Origin: Chlamydiia bacterium
Lineage (GTDB): Bacteria; Chlamydiota; Chlamydiia; Chlamydiales; FEN-1388
Direction of reading: 5' to 3'
Assembly (NCBI GenBank): GCA_023269335.1
Contig: JAHFTM010000165.1
Span: 1 to 5,003, forward strand
DNA length: 5,003 nucleotides
Shown: positions 4,910 to 5,003 of the stretch, in pieces
How positions within the stretch are numbered: the first letter of the stretch is position 1
Layout: each line of letters begins with the position of its first letter
The notes under the pieces: model-generated
The model's database searches: none
Told to the model about the DNA's origin: nothing
The model's input: the letters and a program-made list of their open reading frames with translations, nothing else
Translations under genes and position numbers: made by a program

Positions 4910-5003
4910 AGAGTCTTAATTGCATTGTGTATAAGTTGGCATACACGCCACCTAATTTGAGTAACTCTTCATGCGTTCCCTGTTCATCAACTCCATTATC
5001 GGT
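4908..5003 (-). CDS. ABC exporter ATPase, C-terminal 31 residues (rest beyond right edge)
   Basis: From the right edge the minus strand reads TDNGVDEQGTHEELLKLGGV then YANLYTMQLRL and a TAG at 4910-4908. The pattern EQGTHEELL..GG.YA.LY..Q is the familiar extreme C-terminus of the nucleotide-binding domain in type IV-fold ABC exporters (MsbA, LmrA or BmrA-like half transporters), lying after the H-loop. Such proteins sit in the inner membrane and export lipids, drugs or peptides using ATP. Nothing here identifies the substrate, and the Walker motifs are outside the window. The stop codon lies in the right arm of the palindromic repeat. Confidence 0.88.
   Translation of the reverse strand, partial: TDNGVDEQGTHEELLKLGGVYANLYTMQLRL

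Overview
The window is a moderately AT-rich bacterial segment (about 40% GC by eye) with six complete or split genes and one gene cut by each edge. I cannot name the organism from sequence alone. The standard codon starts, the small unrecognised proteins with polar or Pro/Ser-rich N-termini, one hydrophobic protein of unknown family, and roomy AT-rich intergenic regions remind me of an environmental chlamydia-like or other host-associated bacterium. That is an impression, not a demonstration. TGA ends at least one clear gene and Trp is encoded by TGG, so the standard code is assumed.

Layout, left to right. (1) An unrecognised gene on the minus strand starts at 593 and runs off the left edge. 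(2) A divergent intergenic region (594-824) carries a 39-bp element that recurs, inverted, in a second divergent intergenic region. (3) A plus-strand pair follows: a DUF6506-type small protein (825-1130), then a flavodoxin-fold NAD(P)H:quinone oxidoreductase (1127-1756) joined by an ATGA stop/start overlap. (4) A plus-strand hydrophobic protein of unknown family follows (1804-2445). Its stop codon overlaps that of the convergent gene by four bases. (5) On the minus strand, 3539 to 2442, lies one long reading frame for a SprT-like metallopeptidase plus DUF2786 protein. It is split by a single in-frame TGA at 2946-2948, and the frame stays open on both sides. (6) A second divergent intergenic region (3540-3870) contains the other copy of the 39-bp element, one copy of a palindromic repeat, an AT-rich promoter zone and a strong Shine-Dalgarno. 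(7) A 303-residue soluble protein of unknown function follows (3871-4782). (8) A second, perfectly palindromic copy of the repeat (4862-4909) overlaps the stop codon of a minus-strand ABC exporter whose C-terminus enters from the right edge.

How the genes fit together. The only evident functional unit is the DUF6506/quinone-reductase pair, probably one transcript for a redox or stress function. The rest look like single-gene units. The most noteworthy signals are the interrupted but otherwise intact SprT/DUF2786 gene, the shared element in both divergent promoter regions, and the dispersed palindrome bracketing the 303-residue gene. I see no CRISPR array, transposase, tRNA or rRNA, and no convincing new defence or mobile system.
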